The translations under genes and the position numbers were made by a program. Positions 62,579-64,000 of a stretch of 64,000 bases of DNA are shown piece after piece. Under the pieces are notes generated by a model, which was given only the letters and a program-made list of their open reading frames with translations, made no database searches and was not told the origin of the DNA. The stretch is from Macrotrachela quadricornifera (Eukaryota; Rotifera; Eurotatoria; Philodinida; Philodinidae): positions 63,208 to 127,207 of the forward strand of contig JAJEKB010019414.1 in NCBI GenBank assembly GCA_022393335.1, written 5' to 3'. The stretch's first letter is position 1. Every line of letters begins with the position of its first letter.

Positions 62579-63773
62579 ATGTTACATGCAGGTATTGAAG
62601 CAATTTTTGGTCGTCATCGTGATGGTCATCGAACAATACGTTTATTTCATTTTCGTCGTCATCATCGTAATCATAAAGATGAACATCATGATTTAGCTAA
62701 ATATTTTTTGGATAAACCACGTTTAGAAAAACTTATAATTCATGATTTAACATTTGCTTTTATTTCTATGCAAGGATGGAGATCAACGATGGAAGATAAA
62801 CATAAACATTTAATTCCATTAGATAATTATTCATGGAAATTATGGTCATATTTTTCTATTTTTGATGGTCATAATGGTAATAAAACAAAAACAAAAAAAA
62901 TATTTTAATTATAAAAAAAATTGTTTTTTTTTTTTCTACAAGGTCTTGATACAGCAAAACATGCAGCAGATCAACTTGATATTCATCTATTAGATTCACT
63001 TAATCAAATGCTTACTAAACAACATGATAATACAATAACACCTGGTGAACCTATTCATTCATCACAACTTGATCTTGCTCAATTATATTCGGCAATTAAA
63101 AAAACATATTTTGAACTTGATAAAGATTTAAGAAAAATGGTTAAAGATGATAGTGGTAGTGTTTGTGTAGGTATTCATATCTATAAAGTTTTTCTTTTTC
63201 AAACACAAAAAAATATATATATACATATTTAAATAATTTAGATAACATGTCTTATTGGTCCAGAAAAAATATATTTAATTAATATTGGTGATTCTCGTGC
63301 TATTATTATTTCTAATGATGGTCATGTTTTAGCACATACAGAAGGTAAAAAATTTTATTTTTTCATTTATTATTATTATTATTATTATATAATTAGATCA
63401 TAAACCTGATGATCCAGCTGAACAAGAACGTATTCATGAAGCTGGTGGTAAAATATGTAAATCATGTGTTGGTGATGTTTTACGTGTAGAAAATCAATTA
63501 GCTATGACACGTGTATTAGGAGATTTTTCTATCGATAAACATATTGTTCCACCAATGGCAGATATTATTGAATATCCAAGAGATAATAAAGCATCATATG
63601 TTGTTCTTGCATGTGATGGAATTTGGGATGTAATGACAAATGAAAATGTTGCATCATTCGTTATAAATCGTGCATTATCAAATAAATTAGAAGATATTGC
63701 ATCACAATTAATAGATGAATGTTTACGTCGAGGAAGTACAGATAATATGAGTGTATATATTGTTAAAGTTTAA
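62579..63773 (+). CDS. PPM/PP2C-family Ser/Thr phosphatase, four exons
   Basis: Exons 62579-62876, 62943-63166, 63242-63344 and 63397-63773; introns of 52-75 bp, phases consistent, 333 residues. Metal-dependent phosphatase. A His/Arg-rich N-terminus of about 60 residues (HRDGHRTIRLFHFRRHHRNH) precedes the catalytic domain. The PP2C motifs come in order: MQGWRSTMEDKH, FDGHNG, SGSVC, INIGDSRAIII, DHKPDDPAEQERI, LAMTRVLGDF, LACDGIWDVM and GSTDNMSVYIV. The metal-binding aspartates (MED, DGH, CDG, TDN) are all present, so it should be active. It ends right after the domain. Substrates cannot be inferred. The first-exon ATG has no in-frame alternative nearby. Confidence 0.95.
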
Positions 63774-64000
63774 TATGTAATGTAAATAAAATTTTTTTTT
63801 TTTTGTTTTTAAAAATACATTTATTTTTTGAAGTAATACTTATGATTATTCATATTTTTTTTACTGGTTAAGATTACGAAAAAATATGAGATATTTTGTG
63901 TATCATAACTCAATTTATTCACTTAGGAAAAAAAATATTTTTTCAAGATGACTTGAAAGGTTTATTTTTATAAGAAAAGATAAAATTATATTTAGTATAG
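63774..64000. other. 3' flank of the phosphatase gene to window end
   Basis: AT-rich with an AATAAAATTTT polyadenylation-like site about 10 bases after the stop. No gene seen; the next gene may begin beyond the window. Confidence 0.5.

Overview
The window looks like nuclear DNA of a bdelloid rotifer or a very similar small metazoan. It is about 70% A+T by eye. Genes carry many short GT-AG introns of roughly 50-140 bp, and the gene content is metazoan (TMEM184, ATRAID, penta-EF-hand, PPM phosphatase, CYP3-like P450, membrane UGT). A nonribosomal peptide synthetase gene sits among many DNA transposons, which is a known bdelloid trait. The taxon call is an inference from this gene mix and architecture; no species marker was seen.

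Layout. Positions 1-53 kb are gene-poor and full of mobile DNA: a UDP-glycosyltransferase (3.2-8.6 kb), a Tc1 element (9.4-10.7 kb), a claudin/PMP22-like tetraspan gene split by an intron-bearing hAT transposon with a perfect 8-bp target duplication (14.7-18.7 kb), an NmrA-like protein (minus, 19.3-20.3 kb), a cytochrome P450 (21.1-26.0 kb), a mariner fossil (27.2-28.2 kb), a short-chain dehydrogenase (29.5-30.3 kb), an A-PCP-C nonribosomal peptide synthetase over 11.6 kb (minus, 36.3-47.9 kb), a large Tc1-type foldback (50.4-51.7 kb) and a decayed kinase-RING fragment (52.5-52.9 kb). Positions 53.9-64 kb are compact: penta-EF-hand protein (minus), then TMEM184, ATRAID, a quinone-oxidoreductase-like MDR and a PP2C phosphatase, all on plus with short introns.

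The UGT, P450, NmrA, SDR and NRPS genes share a detoxification / secondary-metabolism flavour, but nothing shows that they act in one pathway. The UGT, P450 and NRPS reading frames join exactly across introns of 0.9-4.3 kb that hold foldbacks and non-autonomous transposons, so these genes appear to have tolerated insertions inside introns, while the tetraspan gene took its hAT copy in coding sequence and also carries a frameshift.

The least explained structures are three related foldbacks (1.5, 35.7 and 37.4 kb), a 940-bp element with mirrored arrays of a degenerate 16-17-bp repeat (39.2-40.2 kb), a 1.3-kb near-palindrome (50.4-51.7 kb), and an ~82-bp tandem array (13.3-13.7 kb).
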